Of a DNA stretch of 64,000 nucleotides, positions 8,984 to 17,151 are shown in pieces. The first letter of the stretch is position 1. Every line of letters begins with the position of its first letter. This DNA is from Ignavibacteria bacterium UBA7675. Its GTDB lineage: Bacteria; Bacteroidota; Ignavibacteria; Kapaibacteriales; UB7675. The notes beneath the pieces were generated by a model, which was not told the DNA's origin, ran no database searches, and saw only the letters and a program-made list of their open reading frames with translations. The position numbers were made by a program, and so were the translations under genes. Location of the stretch: positions 1 to 64,000 of the forward strand of contig DLHF01000049.1 of assembly GCA_002483085.1 (NCBI GenBank), written 5' to 3'.

Positions 8984-9387
8984 CTTTCCGTGGGGCACAT
9001 GGGTCTTGACTCCAATACAGAATTTTAAAGCAAGTGCTTTTCACTCCTGTTGTATCTGTGATCGGAAAACAATTGTTCTTACCCCACCCCGCGTTACATT
9101 GCCGCGTAGGCAATATCAATCGATATGATTCATTTTTTGGTGCTACCATAAATGCCCAGTTCTGGCTCATGAGGTGATTGTGCAGATTGTAGACCATGCA
9201 ATATTTGCCGGATAGCGAGAAACCACAGCGAGATGAGCTACAAAGGAAAGTGGTGCGACATAGAGTTGGCCATGAGGCTGAAGTGCATATAGAATACCTG
9301 ATTACGTGCGTAAAAAAATATATACTTGCACCTTTAATTACATTTACACAAATATTCCGACAGTCCCTATTTTACAGAGAACCAACT

Positions 9388-9933
9388 ATGAGCAACGAGG
9401 CCGTATTCTCTTCCGACAGCACCAATATTCATATCAGCGATTCTTCTGTTTCCATGCTTTTGCGTGTGCAAGCACCACTGGCAGGTAAAATCCTGCTTGT
9501 AGTCGGCGGTCTGTTTTTCCTTATCCCCGATGTGCTGTTCGCTCTCGGCGGTACCAGCCCAAACTTCGCACTTATTGCCATATATTCGGTACTGTGGTCG
9601 CTGACTATAGGAAGAATGATACTCTGGAATCTGTTCGGAACAGAGCACATCACAATCACGAAGCACCATGTCGAATTTCAGCGCAGTTATGGCCTTATCC
9701 AGACAGGAATGCAGAGGCATTTACTCCACAGCCCTCTGGTTATCACTGCTATTCACCAGCGAGAGACGCATGGTATCTGGCATGGCCGCATGGAATTGAC
9801 CGCCATGAACGAGGAAGGGAGAAAGGTGCTTATCCTCAAGACCGGCGCCCATATTCCACATCAACAGATCGACGATATTATTGCAGCCGTACATCTGCTA
9901 TCTAATAGCACAACATCAGTACCGAAGGAATAG
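9388..9933 (+). CDS. Unknown membrane protein with two helices
   Basis: The 181-residue product is not recognised. It has two hydrophobic segments, about residues 30-55 (GKILLVVGGLFFLIPDVLFA) and 62-85 (ALIAIYSVLWSLTIGRMILW). A soluble C-terminal domain follows, with beta-rich character (HITITKHHVEFQRSYG, THGIWHGRMELTAM), resembling a PH-like or photosystem-assembly-like fold seen after paired helices; this is a guess. The ATG at 9388 is preferred to earlier in-frame starts because sequence before it looks non-coding. It is followed by the convergent PD40 gene. Confidence 0.6.
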   Translation: MSNEAVFSSDSTNIHISDSSVSMLLRVQAPLAGKILLVVGGLFFLIPDVLFALGGTSPNFALIAIYSVLWSLTIGRMILWNLFGTEHITITKHHVEFQRSYGLIQTGMQRHLLHSPLVITAIHQRETHGIWHGRMELTAMNEEGRKVLILKTGAHIPHQQIDDIIAAVHLLSNSTTSVPKE

Positions 9934-10061
9934 CAGAATCTTTGGGAAAATACGTACTACGACAGCCGCGCGGTAAATCTACCCGGTATTTCTGTCACCT
10001 GTGCAGTAGCAGATCCGCCCCATCGGAGCACGAACCTGCTACCGCATAAACTTCGTGTATT

Positions 10062-11012
10062 TTATCTGTAGAATAGATGTTCTCGGCCTTCCGGCAGTTG
10101 CGCCTTGTACAGATCAAAATTACTGCTGCGGTCGCTGGCAAAATACAAGACGTCGCCCGACTTCGCAAAGCACGCTCCCATTTCGCTGCCCGACGAGTTG
10201 ATGTTTCTGCCGAGGTTGACCGGCGCCAGTGCTTTTCCGGGCGCAACCAGCGTGCTTATAAACAGATCGTAACCACCAAAAGAAGGTCGCTGGCCTTTGG
10301 AAGTAAACACCAAAAATTTTCCGTCCGGGCTTACAGTGGGAGCGAGTTCGTCGTCGGCAGTGTTAATTGCTGCTCCGGCATTCTCAGCCTGATCCCACGT
10401 ACCGGTTGAGCGGTTGTAGCGGCAGAACCAAATATCAGTTCCACCCATACCGCCGGGCCGGTTAGAGCTAAAGTACAGTGTGCCATCGGGTCCTATTGCA
10501 GGTGTTTCATCGCGGTAGGGCGAGTTAATATTCGCGCCAATATTATCGGTTTCTACCACAACGACATTGCCATCGGGCCTCGTCACTTTCAGAGAGTAAA
10601 TATCGGTTTCGCCAAGCGACTCGCGGGTATCACCACTTGCAAAAAGATATGTCCAATCGCCAATTCCCCGGCTTACGCTGCCGTCGTTTACCAATACTCT
10701 ATTCACATCACCATAGGAAAAAATATCACCACCATAGGAACCATCATCTGCGCGATGCGCCATCCACACATTTTGCGAATTGTCGGGTACATCTCGGCGC
10801 CCTTTGTGCTCTTCGTACACAGGCACGTCGGTCTGTTTATCGGACACAAAAAACAGTGTTTCGTCGTTCGCCGACAGCGACGGCAGGTACTCCATGTTCG
10901 GCGTGTTGATTACTGTAAGAGGAGTTACTTCGGCATTGTTCCAGTTTCGGGTGTTGGAGAAATGTCCACCACCCAAAGCGCAGGCCAGTAGGCCACATAC
11001 GAGGTTGTTCAT
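10062..11012 (-). CDS. PD40/TolB-type beta-propeller protein, exported
   Basis: The 316-residue protein begins with a short hydrophobic leader containing LLAC, which may be a lipobox. It carries several WD40-like PD40 repeats: NMEYLPSLSANDETLFFVSD, ETPAIGPDGTLYFSSNRPGG with GGTDIW, ELAPTVSPDGKFLVFTSKG with GGYDLF, and a last repeat GDVLYFASDRSSNFDLY. Such propellers occur in TolB and in OmpA-associated outer-membrane proteins, where they bind partners at the periplasmic face. It ends shortly after the last repeat and lacks an OmpA peptidoglycan-binding domain. The ligand is unknown. Confidence 0.8.
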   Translation of the reverse strand: MNNLVCGLLACALGGGHFSNTRNWNNAEVTPLTVINTPNMEYLPSLSANDETLFFVSDKQTDVPVYEEHKGRRDVPDNSQNVWMAHRADDGSYGGDIFSYGDVNRVLVNDGSVSRGIGDWTYLFASGDTRESLGETDIYSLKVTRPDGNVVVVETDNIGANINSPYRDETPAIGPDGTLYFSSNRPGGMGGTDIWFCRYNRSTGTWDQAENAGAAINTADDELAPTVSPDGKFLVFTSKGQRPSFGGYDLFISTLVAPGKALAPVNLGRNINSSGSEMGACFAKSGDVLYFASDRSSNFDLYKAQLPEGREHLFYR

Positions 11013-11078
11013 AATGTTGGTAGAATGATGAGAGAAAACCGGGCGGTATCCCGGATGGCAGATCAGAAAGAATAGTTA

Positions 11079-11492
11079 TTATGCTTTTACGACAATTGTA
11101 CCGGCGGCCTTATCGCCCAGGCGCTGGCGGCTTTCACCAAAAATGAATATCCAGTCGAAGATACCCAGAATACCAAGGAAATTGCGAAGGAGCGACTGCC
11201 AGTACGTACAAGGTTCACCAGTTCTGCTGTCAATGACACGTGTACCAGCAGCTCGTTTGCCAAAGCTCTGCCCTTCGCCAAGGCCATCGGCAAAAAAGAA
11301 ATAGGCAAAACCGGCTATTGCAGCAATAACTATGAATACAACTGAATCAGTAATGGACACGAGAATAGCACCGGGAATAATAACCACTAAGGGAACAAAC
11401 CCATCGAGGAACTGGCCGAGAAAACGCTGTCCGAGAGTGGCTAACACAGGAGAATGAGGGAAGCGCACATTGTGAAATTCCACATCGTTCAT
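11079..11492 (-). CDS. RDD family membrane protein
   Basis: The 137-residue protein shows the RDD pattern: an Arg near the first helix (QRFLGQFLDGF), helices at about 20-40 and 45-65, the motif SFGKRAAGTRVID and the closing ESRQRLGDKAAGTIVV. RDD proteins are small inner-membrane proteins, some linked to ion antiport, mostly without known function. The start at 11492 (MNDVEFHN) is chosen because the preceding in-frame residues look non-coding. It lies on the same strand as the PD40 gene, 66 bp upstream of it. Confidence 0.85.
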   Translation of the reverse strand: MNDVEFHNVRFPHSPVLATLGQRFLGQFLDGFVPLVVIIPGAILVSITDSVVFIVIAAIAGFAYFFFADGLGEGQSFGKRAAGTRVIDSRTGEPCTYWQSLLRNFLGILGIFDWIFIFGESRQRLGDKAAGTIVVKA

Positions 11493-11633
11493 AAAACTAT
11501 GGTAAATAGAGTAGAAGATACACCGCAACAGGTGGTTCCATACCACAGGTGAGAACTGTCCGGCACTCAATAATGGGGTCGATAATACGAGAAATCGGAT
11601 TGGAATGCAATAGAAAATTCATCGCCCACCCCT

Positions 11634-11718
11634 CATACCGGCTCCCCCCTCTGAAGCGAGGAAACCGGTATGTCCGAAAGGGTGATCGTCCTTTCGGGGG
11701 AGGCCGACCGCATGGCCG
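11634..11718. other. Strongly structured spacer with adjoining hairpins
   Basis: In the 298-bp spacer between the RDD gene and family-A gene 1, three pairings follow each other. CATACCGG (11634-11641) pairs with CCGGTATG (11665-11672), enclosing CCTC/GAGG. CCGAAAGG (11674-11681) pairs with CCTTTCGG (11690-11697). GGCC (11702-11705) pairs with GGCC (11714-11717). A C-run in the first loop could instead pair with GGGGGAGGCC at 11696-11705. This could be a structured RNA or a DNA repeat; no family is recognised. Confidence 0.35.
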
Positions 11719-11790
11719 GATTTCTGCGTGTGGTTATGCGATCACCATAAGTTGATAGAAGAGAAGCTCGGTGTAGGCGCACTCTTCCTG

Positions 11791-12339
11791 TCAGTCGATC
11801 AATATTTCGGCAACCATCGTGCTGGCTGTGCTTGCCATCAGCGGCGGGTCGGTCAGCACAATTTCCCGCGCTCCAATAATCCAATCAGCCTGGATTTTTG
11901 TGTCGACAATCTCAAGATTGGGAACAACTCCCGCTCTCGGCATTGTAATTCTCACGTAAATACAGTTGCTCTGCTCACTGGACTCTGTCCCCGTTACTTG
12001 GAATTCGTCCAGCACATAGCCGCTTGTAGGTATCGGATCACCACCGCTCTCGCTAATCTTGTTGAGCTGAAAAGGCACAGCACATAGTTGATCCAACGCA
12101 ATCTCTACAGTCTCGGATTTAAATACTCGTGTCACCGCCCCCTGTGCCGTAATATGCAGAGTAATAAACCACTTCGGCTCCGAATCAAGTATTTCCTGCA
12201 GATAGCCCTCTATGCTCCATATAAATGGGACTGTCCCGGTAAAGAGTCTTGTATCACCCATTATTTTCCCATGCGGCGAGAAACTCTGGCGTGCCGTGTT
12301 GCCAGGACGGTTGTTTGGGTCTGATGCCATCAGTATCAT
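11791..12339 (-). CDS. Unknown beta-rich protein, family A copy 1
   Basis: The 182-residue product is not recognised, but it is clearly related to the gene at 22491-23015. Both share GxxPFxxxIEG/A, a W(F/Y)xTLHxTxxG segment, VF.S.TVEI and the ending (W)(I/V)IGAxxIxxTDPP. There is no signal peptide or membrane helix, so the protein is predicted cytoplasmic. The strand-rich pattern suggests a beta-sandwich. The start at 12339 is supported by AGGAGG with 8-bp spacing. It follows family-B gene 1 on the same strand after 212 bp. Confidence 0.7.
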   Translation of the reverse strand: MILMASDPNNRPGNTARQSFSPHGKIMGDTRLFTGTVPFIWSIEGYLQEILDSEPKWFITLHITAQGAVTRVFKSETVEIALDQLCAVPFQLNKISESGGDPIPTSGYVLDEFQVTGTESSEQSNCIYVRITMPRAGVVPNLEIVDTKIQADWIIGAREIVLTDPPLMASTASTMVAEILID

Positions 12340-12347
12340 GATAGTGG

Positions 12348-12393
12348 CCTCCTGATAAATATTGAATAAAAAACTCTTGCGAGTCGATCACAT
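12348..12393 (-). promoter_or_regulatory. Leader of family-A gene 1, conserved with copy 2
   Basis: Read on the minus strand, a motif ATGTGATCGACTCG (plus 12380-12393) is followed by TTCAAT (12361-12366) and the ribosome binding sequence ATCAGGAGG (12348-12356). The same three blocks stand in the same order before family-A gene 2 (23020-23075), the first block matching at 12 of 14 positions. This suggests shared control. Confidence 0.55.
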
Positions 12394-12431
12394 CGCAAAT
12401 GTGCACAATCTCTTTCGCCTTACGCGAACAA

Positions 12432-12439
12432 CAAAACTA
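12432..12439 (-). promoter_or_regulatory. Possible -7 box for family-A gene 1
   Basis: TAGTTTTG on the minus strand fits TAnnTTTG and lies 93 bp before the start codon. The same octamer precedes both globin genes. No matching -33 element at normal spacing was found. Confidence 0.35.
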
Positions 12440-12551
12440 TTTAACTCCGCTTTTCAACATTGAGAGACTGCGCCTTTACAGTTTTTTTTCTTTCAGAATA
12501 CCACATTTTGTGCAGAAAAAGCCGTTTTTACAATTTCCCGGTCTCCGTTTT

Positions 12552-13262
12552 TCACATCCGCATCTCCGGTAGTTCGCCAATAGCTTTGTTTGCTCCCGAA
12601 GCAGAGCTATCGGCGGATACAGAGGCAGCCGAGGACGGTGTGAACTCAAAAAGATCGGGACCGGAAGGACTTTCGCGGTACCAGCGCACGTTTACTGTTT
12701 CTGTGCCCGCTGGCGCAGTGTACGGCGTAGAATCGGCAAAGACATACAGTCCGTAGTCGGGCCCTATCAGTTCGGGATTAGCAGCCAGAAAATACAGAGC
12801 AGGCTCAGTTTCGTAAATTGTCGTCTTTCCCACATTGATCGACCCGGGGGGCGTGTACCCCATGCTTACCACCATCTTGCCCATGTTGTACCAGTTGAGA
12901 ACAATACTCGTAGCAGGTGTTGTACAGCTATTCAGAATGGCTCTCTGCCCGGACTCGATGTCGTTGATGTCTACACCGTCGATATACGGCGACTGCCCAT
13001 TGGGATTTATAGCCGAAAACCGCTGCTTCTTCAAAATATCTTTTTGTGCCGATAGACTGCCTGTGGCGGGGTCGAGCACATCCACCGATACGTCCGTAGC
13101 ATACTTAAAGGAGGCGGTCGATCCCGGCGAGGGGTTCAGATCGCGCCATGCGTAGTATTGGTACTTATCGCTGGTCGGTACTGGTTTAATAAACACAAGT
13201 ACGTGGTCGGCAGTCGTAGCAGGCACATCATTCGTTACGTAAAAAGTAATTTTATTAGCCAT
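12552..13262 (-). CDS. Unknown beta-rich protein, family B copy 1
   Basis: The 236-residue product starts at 13262 (MANKITFYVTND), preceded by GGGAG. It is a paralogue of the upstream gene at 13779-14717, sharing HVLVF(I/L)KP, YQYYAW.DLNPS.GST, INPNGQSPYI, TSI..(N/D)WYN(M/L)G and ETVNVRWYR or DTVNVRWYR. It has no signal peptide or membrane helix. The layout loosely recalls RhiA-like cytoplasmic beta-sandwich proteins, from memory of that family and only tentatively. It ends in a Ser/Ala-rich tail. The in-frame extension above 13262 runs into a composite repeat and is rejected. Confidence 0.7.
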   Translation of the reverse strand: MANKITFYVTNDVPATTADHVLVFIKPVPTSDKYQYYAWRDLNPSPGSTASFKYATDVSVDVLDPATGSLSAQKDILKKQRFSAINPNGQSPYIDGVDINDIESGQRAILNSCTTPATSIVLNWYNMGKMVVSMGYTPPGSINVGKTTIYETEPALYFLAANPELIGPDYGLYVFADSTPYTAPAGTETVNVRWYRESPSGPDLFEFTPSSAASVSADSSASGANKAIGELPEMRM

Positions 13263-13409
13263 AACGCTCCCATCAGCAAGTGCATCCTGCCACCTAAAAC
13301 GGCAATGCCAGAGTATGAGCCAGTTGTATCGCTCGGCTGTGCGGCTGGCCACAGGATGAACGGCACGGCACTGTGCTCTACCAGCATACGAGTTGATAAC
13401 GCCCGTGGC

Positions 13410-13620
13410 GCTTCGGCCTCTGTCCATGCGGTTAGTCTCCGCACCGCGCAGCACCTCCGCAGCTTCGCTGGCCAACCCGTCGTTCGCGCATTTGTTGCCG
13501 TAGGAAGACACGCCTACGATACCGCATGAGATTTACAGGCGAGCACAGGTAGGGTACCAATAAGCGGGTGTGCGACCGGCGACAGCGACTGGACGAGCGC
13601 CACAGCGATGCCCGTGCCCA
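13410..13620 (+). repeat. Composite intergenic repeat, copy 3 (modules A + B)
   Basis: This element lies between the two family-B genes, in a 516-bp spacer. Module A starts GCTTCGGCCTCTGTCC and includes CACCGCGCAGCACC and TCGTTCGCGCAT. Module B includes GTGCGACCGGCGACAGCGAC and GATGCCCGTGCCCA. Order and orientation equal copy 2. Its presence between paralogues suggests insertion after, or together with, the duplication. Confidence 0.75.
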
Positions 13621-13682
13621 TCATTGCATCGAAAAAGAACGACAACCGCACCAATATTTTTTCGAGAGTTCATACAATGAGA

Positions 13683-13715
13683 GCCATACACAAGGCGCTT
13701 GTCCCTGTGTATGGC
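13683..13715 (-). terminator. Hairpin after family-B copy 2, possible terminator
   Basis: GCCATACACA (13683-13692) pairs perfectly with TGTGTATGGC (13706-13715), with a 13-nt loop. It begins about 64 bp after the stop of the minus-strand gene ending at 13779. The T-run on that strand is weak (TCTCATTGT), so termination is not certain. Confidence 0.4.
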
Positions 13716-13778
13716 CGCTTTTACCCTGTAGAAAAATTGCCGCAGAAGTATCGTGCAATACCGTGCACAGGCACAGAA

Positions 13779-14717
13779 TCAATAATCTTGGAAGTCTGAA
13801 GTCGAGCCAGCATGAGCGCATTTCAGCGCGGTCTCAAAACTGCCTCCGTTCGGGTCTTTTGCCGAAATCTTATAGATCGAACCAATGCTCGGCAGGCTGT
13901 CGGCAGCAAACTGGCCACAGGAGAACATACCAAACGACGACATTGTGCCTGTGCCACCGCTCAACAGTGTTTCGCTTGTAAGCGGATTCACAACACGTAC
14001 ACTCGTGTATTGGCCTTCGACATATGCAGAAGAGGAGGACCGAGCAGATGAACTAAGGCGCATAGCGCTCATAAAGGAATTCGATGGCGGATCGAACGAA
14101 AATTTATCTTCGCCCGAAATCGAATCGCGGTACCAGCGCACATTCACCGTGTCGACGCTCACATCTAGCGTGTAGGGAGTAGAAGCCGAATACGCCTGAA
14201 GTGTGAAGTTCGGGCCTACAATCGTCGGGTCGGCAGCCATAAAGTACAGCGTGGGCTGGAGTTCAAATGTCACTGTTTTGCCAACATTGATAATGTCGCT
14301 CCCCGTCATTCCTACTTGCACGACCTTATTACCGAGGTTGTACCAGTCCACTCCAATACTTGTCGTGGGTGTAGTACATTGGTTTTTAATACCGGCCTGC
14401 GAAGAAGTAACACCTCCTATGTCTTTGCTTGTGTCGATATAAGGCGACTGGCCATTGGGATTGATTGCCGCAAAGCACTGGCCGGGATTAATTGTTTTCT
14501 GTGCCGATATGCTACCCGTATTGCGGTCGATCACGTCCCCCGAAATATCAATTGAAAAATTGAAAGGCTGGGTAGAACCCTGCGATGGATTCAAATCCTG
14601 CCAAGCGTAGTACTGGTAGTTAGACTGTGCATCCACAGGCTTCAGAAATACCAGAACGTGGTTTGTAGTCGCACCCGGAAGGTCGTTTTTCACGAGGAAT
14701 TTAATAGTTTTAGCCAT
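13779..14717 (-). CDS. Unknown beta-rich protein, family B copy 2 with tail domain
   Basis: The 312-residue paralogue of the next gene on this strand begins MAKTIKFLVKND. Residues 1-225 align along the whole of copy 1, including DLNPSQGST, AINPNGQSPYID and ADPTIVGP. Residues about 226-312 are an extra segment: a Ser-rich linker (SSSARSSSSA) followed by a Gly/Ser-rich region with three cysteines. No signal peptide or helix is seen. It is divergent from the family-C gene at 15203 across a 485-bp spacer. That spacer (14718-15202) shows no further gene that I can support and no clear promoter match. Confidence 0.7.
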   Translation of the reverse strand: MAKTIKFLVKNDLPGATTNHVLVFLKPVDAQSNYQYYAWQDLNPSQGSTQPFNFSIDISGDVIDRNTGSISAQKTINPGQCFAAINPNGQSPYIDTSKDIGGVTSSQAGIKNQCTTPTTSIGVDWYNLGNKVVQVGMTGSDIINVGKTVTFELQPTLYFMAADPTIVGPNFTLQAYSASTPYTLDVSVDTVNVRWYRDSISGEDKFSFDPPSNSFMSAMRLSSSARSSSSAYVEGQYTSVRVVNPLTSETLLSGGTGTMSSFGMFSCGQFAADSLPSIGSIYKISAKDPNGGSFETALKCAHAGSTSDFQDY

Positions 14718-15202
14718 AGAGCATCAATAGTAAAAAAGTTATGGTTAATACAGCACATGCGCTTCACCCTTAAAAGCAGTATTCGCGACATACTGCTACT
14801 GCATCTGCTGCTTTCGAACAGTTATAGCTTCCACCCGTCGACAGGGAAAAGTTGTTTTTGGTTGTTCCACCGGCGCGCAGTCGGCACACTGCCGAAACGA
14901 GCACCGAGTGGTATGTCTGTAAGTACAGTGCAAAGATGCGCATGGCATAGGCGGGCAAACGAACCAGCCTCGGCGATAAATCCCGTTTTCAAAACATGTG
15001 ACTGGCAATTCCCCTGAGCCAGTTCCATGGGAAGAATATTTGCTCAACGCCCTTTTTATGCAGTTTCGGGAAGCAGGGATTCTTATTTTCGGCCTTCTGC
15101 CGATGGGCATAGGTATGAAAAAAAGAGAAACGGGAACTGGTACGTATTCATACCATCGTACCATCGATACGGTTTTACAACGATAGGACGGATAATCACA
15201 CC

Positions 15203-16783
15203 ATGAATACATCCAACGACCTGCTGCATCTGATAGATGCCATGACACGGCAGGAAAAACGCTATTTCAAGCTCTACGCCGCGTTCTACAATAAGAGCGA
15301 TGGGAACTACTGCCTGCAATTGTTCGAGGTGATCGACAAATGCAAGCCAGCAGACGACACAGAACTGGCCGAGCTGCTGCACAACAAGCCATATGTGCAC
15401 AGGCTCGCGGCTGTTAAAAATCAGCTTACAGATTTGGTGTTAGATAGCCTATCGGCATTCCACGCATCGCGGCTGGCGGGCTTCAAAATCCGCCGTATGC
15501 TCATGCACGCCGATATCTTATACAATAAAGGGCTGTACAAGCACTGTAGGAAGCTGCTGGCTAGGGCAGAGAAAAAAGCAACCGAGGCAGAGCACCACGA
15601 CATTCTGCCGGAGATATTCACCCGCAAACGGTCGCTGCTTCTCAAAGAAGTATCGAGCTCGTTCGAAGAAGCAATCGACGCGCTGTACATGCAAAGCGAT
15701 ATTGCAATTGCCACACTTACACGCATGTACAGCTACCTGAAGCTCATGGACTTTATGCAGATGATTGCCGCACGCTATGCTGCACGCCCCACCGACAACG
15801 ACATGCAGGCGATCAGGGCACTTGTAGGGCATCCGCTGATAAAAGATGAAACGCTCGCCGACACATTCGACGCTCGCATAGCGCGCCTGAACACGCTTGG
15901 TACGTATTCGCTTCTCACCAACGACATAGCGCAGGCAATTGTGCACTACCGCAAAGCAGTTCTGCTGTGGAAACAAAATCCCGCCCTTATTGAGGATCGG
16001 TCGTCGCAGTACAGGCGCTATCTGCTGAACTACCTGAACTGCCTGCTCTCTACATCCGATGAAGAAGAATTCTCGGCTGTCATTCACGACATCAAAACCA
16101 TACCTTTCCCTTTCCCCGAACAGGAGGCAGGCGCCGTTGGCACAATATGGAATATCGAACTGTTATACTATCTCAACAAAGGGAGGTTGGAAAAGTGCGC
16201 CGAAGTGATAGCCAGCGTCGAAAAGTATCTGGCGCGCAATGTCGATGCATTTTCGCCAACAACGTATATCACTCTTTGCCACAACTGCACTATATTCTAT
16301 TTCCTTACAGGTCGGTATCACAGGGCATTAGAGTATATCAACAATATCCTGAACGAGCGCCGTATCGAGATCAAGCGCGACCTCCACAATTTTGCGCGCG
16401 TGCTCAGCCTTGTCACCCACTACGAGCTGCACAACATCGACATTCTCGACAACATGCTGCGCTCAGCAAAGCGCTTTTTACAGCAGCGGGAATCGGTAGG
16501 CGATTTAGAACAGGTGGTGCTCCGCTCCGTGCGCGATCTGTCGTTCTGCGTAGACGACAGCGCGCTGCACCGCGCATTTGAGGGCTTGTACTCGATACTC
16601 GCAGCGCAGCTTCACTCTACTGAAGGCATCGAACAGCCCGGCCTGCCCGAGCTGCTGTTCTGGGTCGAAAGCAAACTCCGCAGGCGACCGATAGCAACAA
16701 TCTTTACCGAAAAGATGAAAGCGGGCACAAGCAGCGCCCTGCGCGAGATGTTCCCAGTAGAGGTGGTATTTACTGAATCATAA
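15203..16783 (+). CDS. Helical-repeat protein of the EKRYFK type, family C copy 1
   Basis: The 526-residue, mostly alpha-helical protein opens with DLLHLIDAMTRQEKRYFKLY and continues with TPR-like repeats such as LYKHCRKLLARAEKKA and SLVTHYELHNIDILDNMLRS. I know similar proteins as uncharacterised Bacteroidota helical-repeat proteins; no function is established. It is a paralogue of the gene at 23350-24912 along its whole length. It has no signal peptide, membrane helix or visible catalytic domain. Both copies stand divergent to a family A or B gene, so a regulatory or partner role for those proteins is a reasonable guess. Confidence 0.75.
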   Translation: MNTSNDLLHLIDAMTRQEKRYFKLYAAFYNKSDGNYCLQLFEVIDKCKPADDTELAELLHNKPYVHRLAAVKNQLTDLVLDSLSAFHASRLAGFKIRRMLMHADILYNKGLYKHCRKLLARAEKKATEAEHHDILPEIFTRKRSLLLKEVSSSFEEAIDALYMQSDIAIATLTRMYSYLKLMDFMQMIAARYAARPTDNDMQAIRALVGHPLIKDETLADTFDARIARLNTLGTYSLLTNDIAQAIVHYRKAVLLWKQNPALIEDRSSQYRRYLLNYLNCLLSTSDEEEFSAVIHDIKTIPFPFPEQEAGAVGTIWNIELLYYLNKGRLEKCAEVIASVEKYLARNVDAFSPTTYITLCHNCTIFYFLTGRYHRALEYINNILNERRIEIKRDLHNFARVLSLVTHYELHNIDILDNMLRSAKRFLQQRESVGDLEQVVLRSVRDLSFCVDDSALHRAFEGLYSILAAQLHSTEGIEQPGLPELLFWVESKLRRRPIATIFTEKMKAGTSSALREMFPVEVVFTES

Positions 16784-16823
16784 CAGTTTTTCTTCCAGTT
16801 GACCTCCGCCTGCAAAGATTCTG

Positions 16824-16855
16824 TTTGCGTGTGTCGCTTGATCAGTATAAATTTG
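16824..16855 (+). promoter_or_regulatory. Bacteroidota-type promoter of tRNA-Val
   Basis: TTTG at 16824-16827 and TAAATTTG at 16848-16855 are separated by exactly 20 bp. This matches the Bacteroidota consensus TTTG-N19-21-TAnnTTTG. The tRNA begins 12 bp after the -7 box, so transcription would start within a few bases of the mature 5' end. Confidence 0.8.
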
Positions 16856-16867
16856 CACTCCTTTTAC

Positions 16868-16941
16868 GGTCGATTGGCACAGATGGTTAGCGCGCTTCGT
16901 TCACATCGAAGAGGTCGTAGGTTCGAGTCCTACATCGACCA
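16868..16941 (+). tRNA. tRNA-Val (anticodon CAC)
   Basis: The cloverleaf is complete. Acceptor arms are GGTCGAT/ATCGACC, the D stem is GCAC/GCGC, and the anticodon stem CTTCG/CGAAG encloses loop TTCACAT (anticodon CAC, reading GUG). The variable loop is AGGTC, the T stem GTAGG/CCTAC has loop TTCGAGT, and the discriminator is A. CCA is not encoded; CAC follows. It is transcribed in the same direction as the family-C gene but has its own promoter and terminator. Confidence 0.95.
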
Positions 16942-16948
16942 CACAGCA

Positions 16949-16988
16949 CAGCCCCTGCATATACACAATATGCAGGGGCTGTTTTTTG
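16949..16988 (+). terminator. Intrinsic terminator after tRNA-Val
   Basis: CAGCCCCTGCATAT (16949-16962) pairs perfectly with ATATGCAGGGGCTG (16968-16981), followed by six T. It starts 8 bp after the tRNA. It is a textbook rho-independent terminator. Confidence 0.95.
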
Positions 16989-17151
16989 TTGGCCCGTCCT
17001 TCACCATGTGCAGCAAATGCTACGCGAGTATGGCTGCCGCAAAAGGAGTCGAGGCCCGGGTACTCTTACACTGGTCTTGGCCAGAAATTGAATCGCGAAA
17101 CCAACTCATCGCCAAACACCAACTGCTGCCAGCTTCAGCGCACAGTGTTGC

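Noticed and set aside
8862..9197. Minus-strand frame after hutU, possibly a transposase remnant
   Set aside because: Segments such as NLHNHLMSQNW recalled IS200-like proteins at first sight, but no catalytic HUH or tyrosine motif could be confirmed and the frame overlaps hutU.
13263..13511. 83-residue N-terminal extension of family-B copy 1
   Set aside because: It translates a composite intergenic repeat; the paralogue starts at the position matching 13262.
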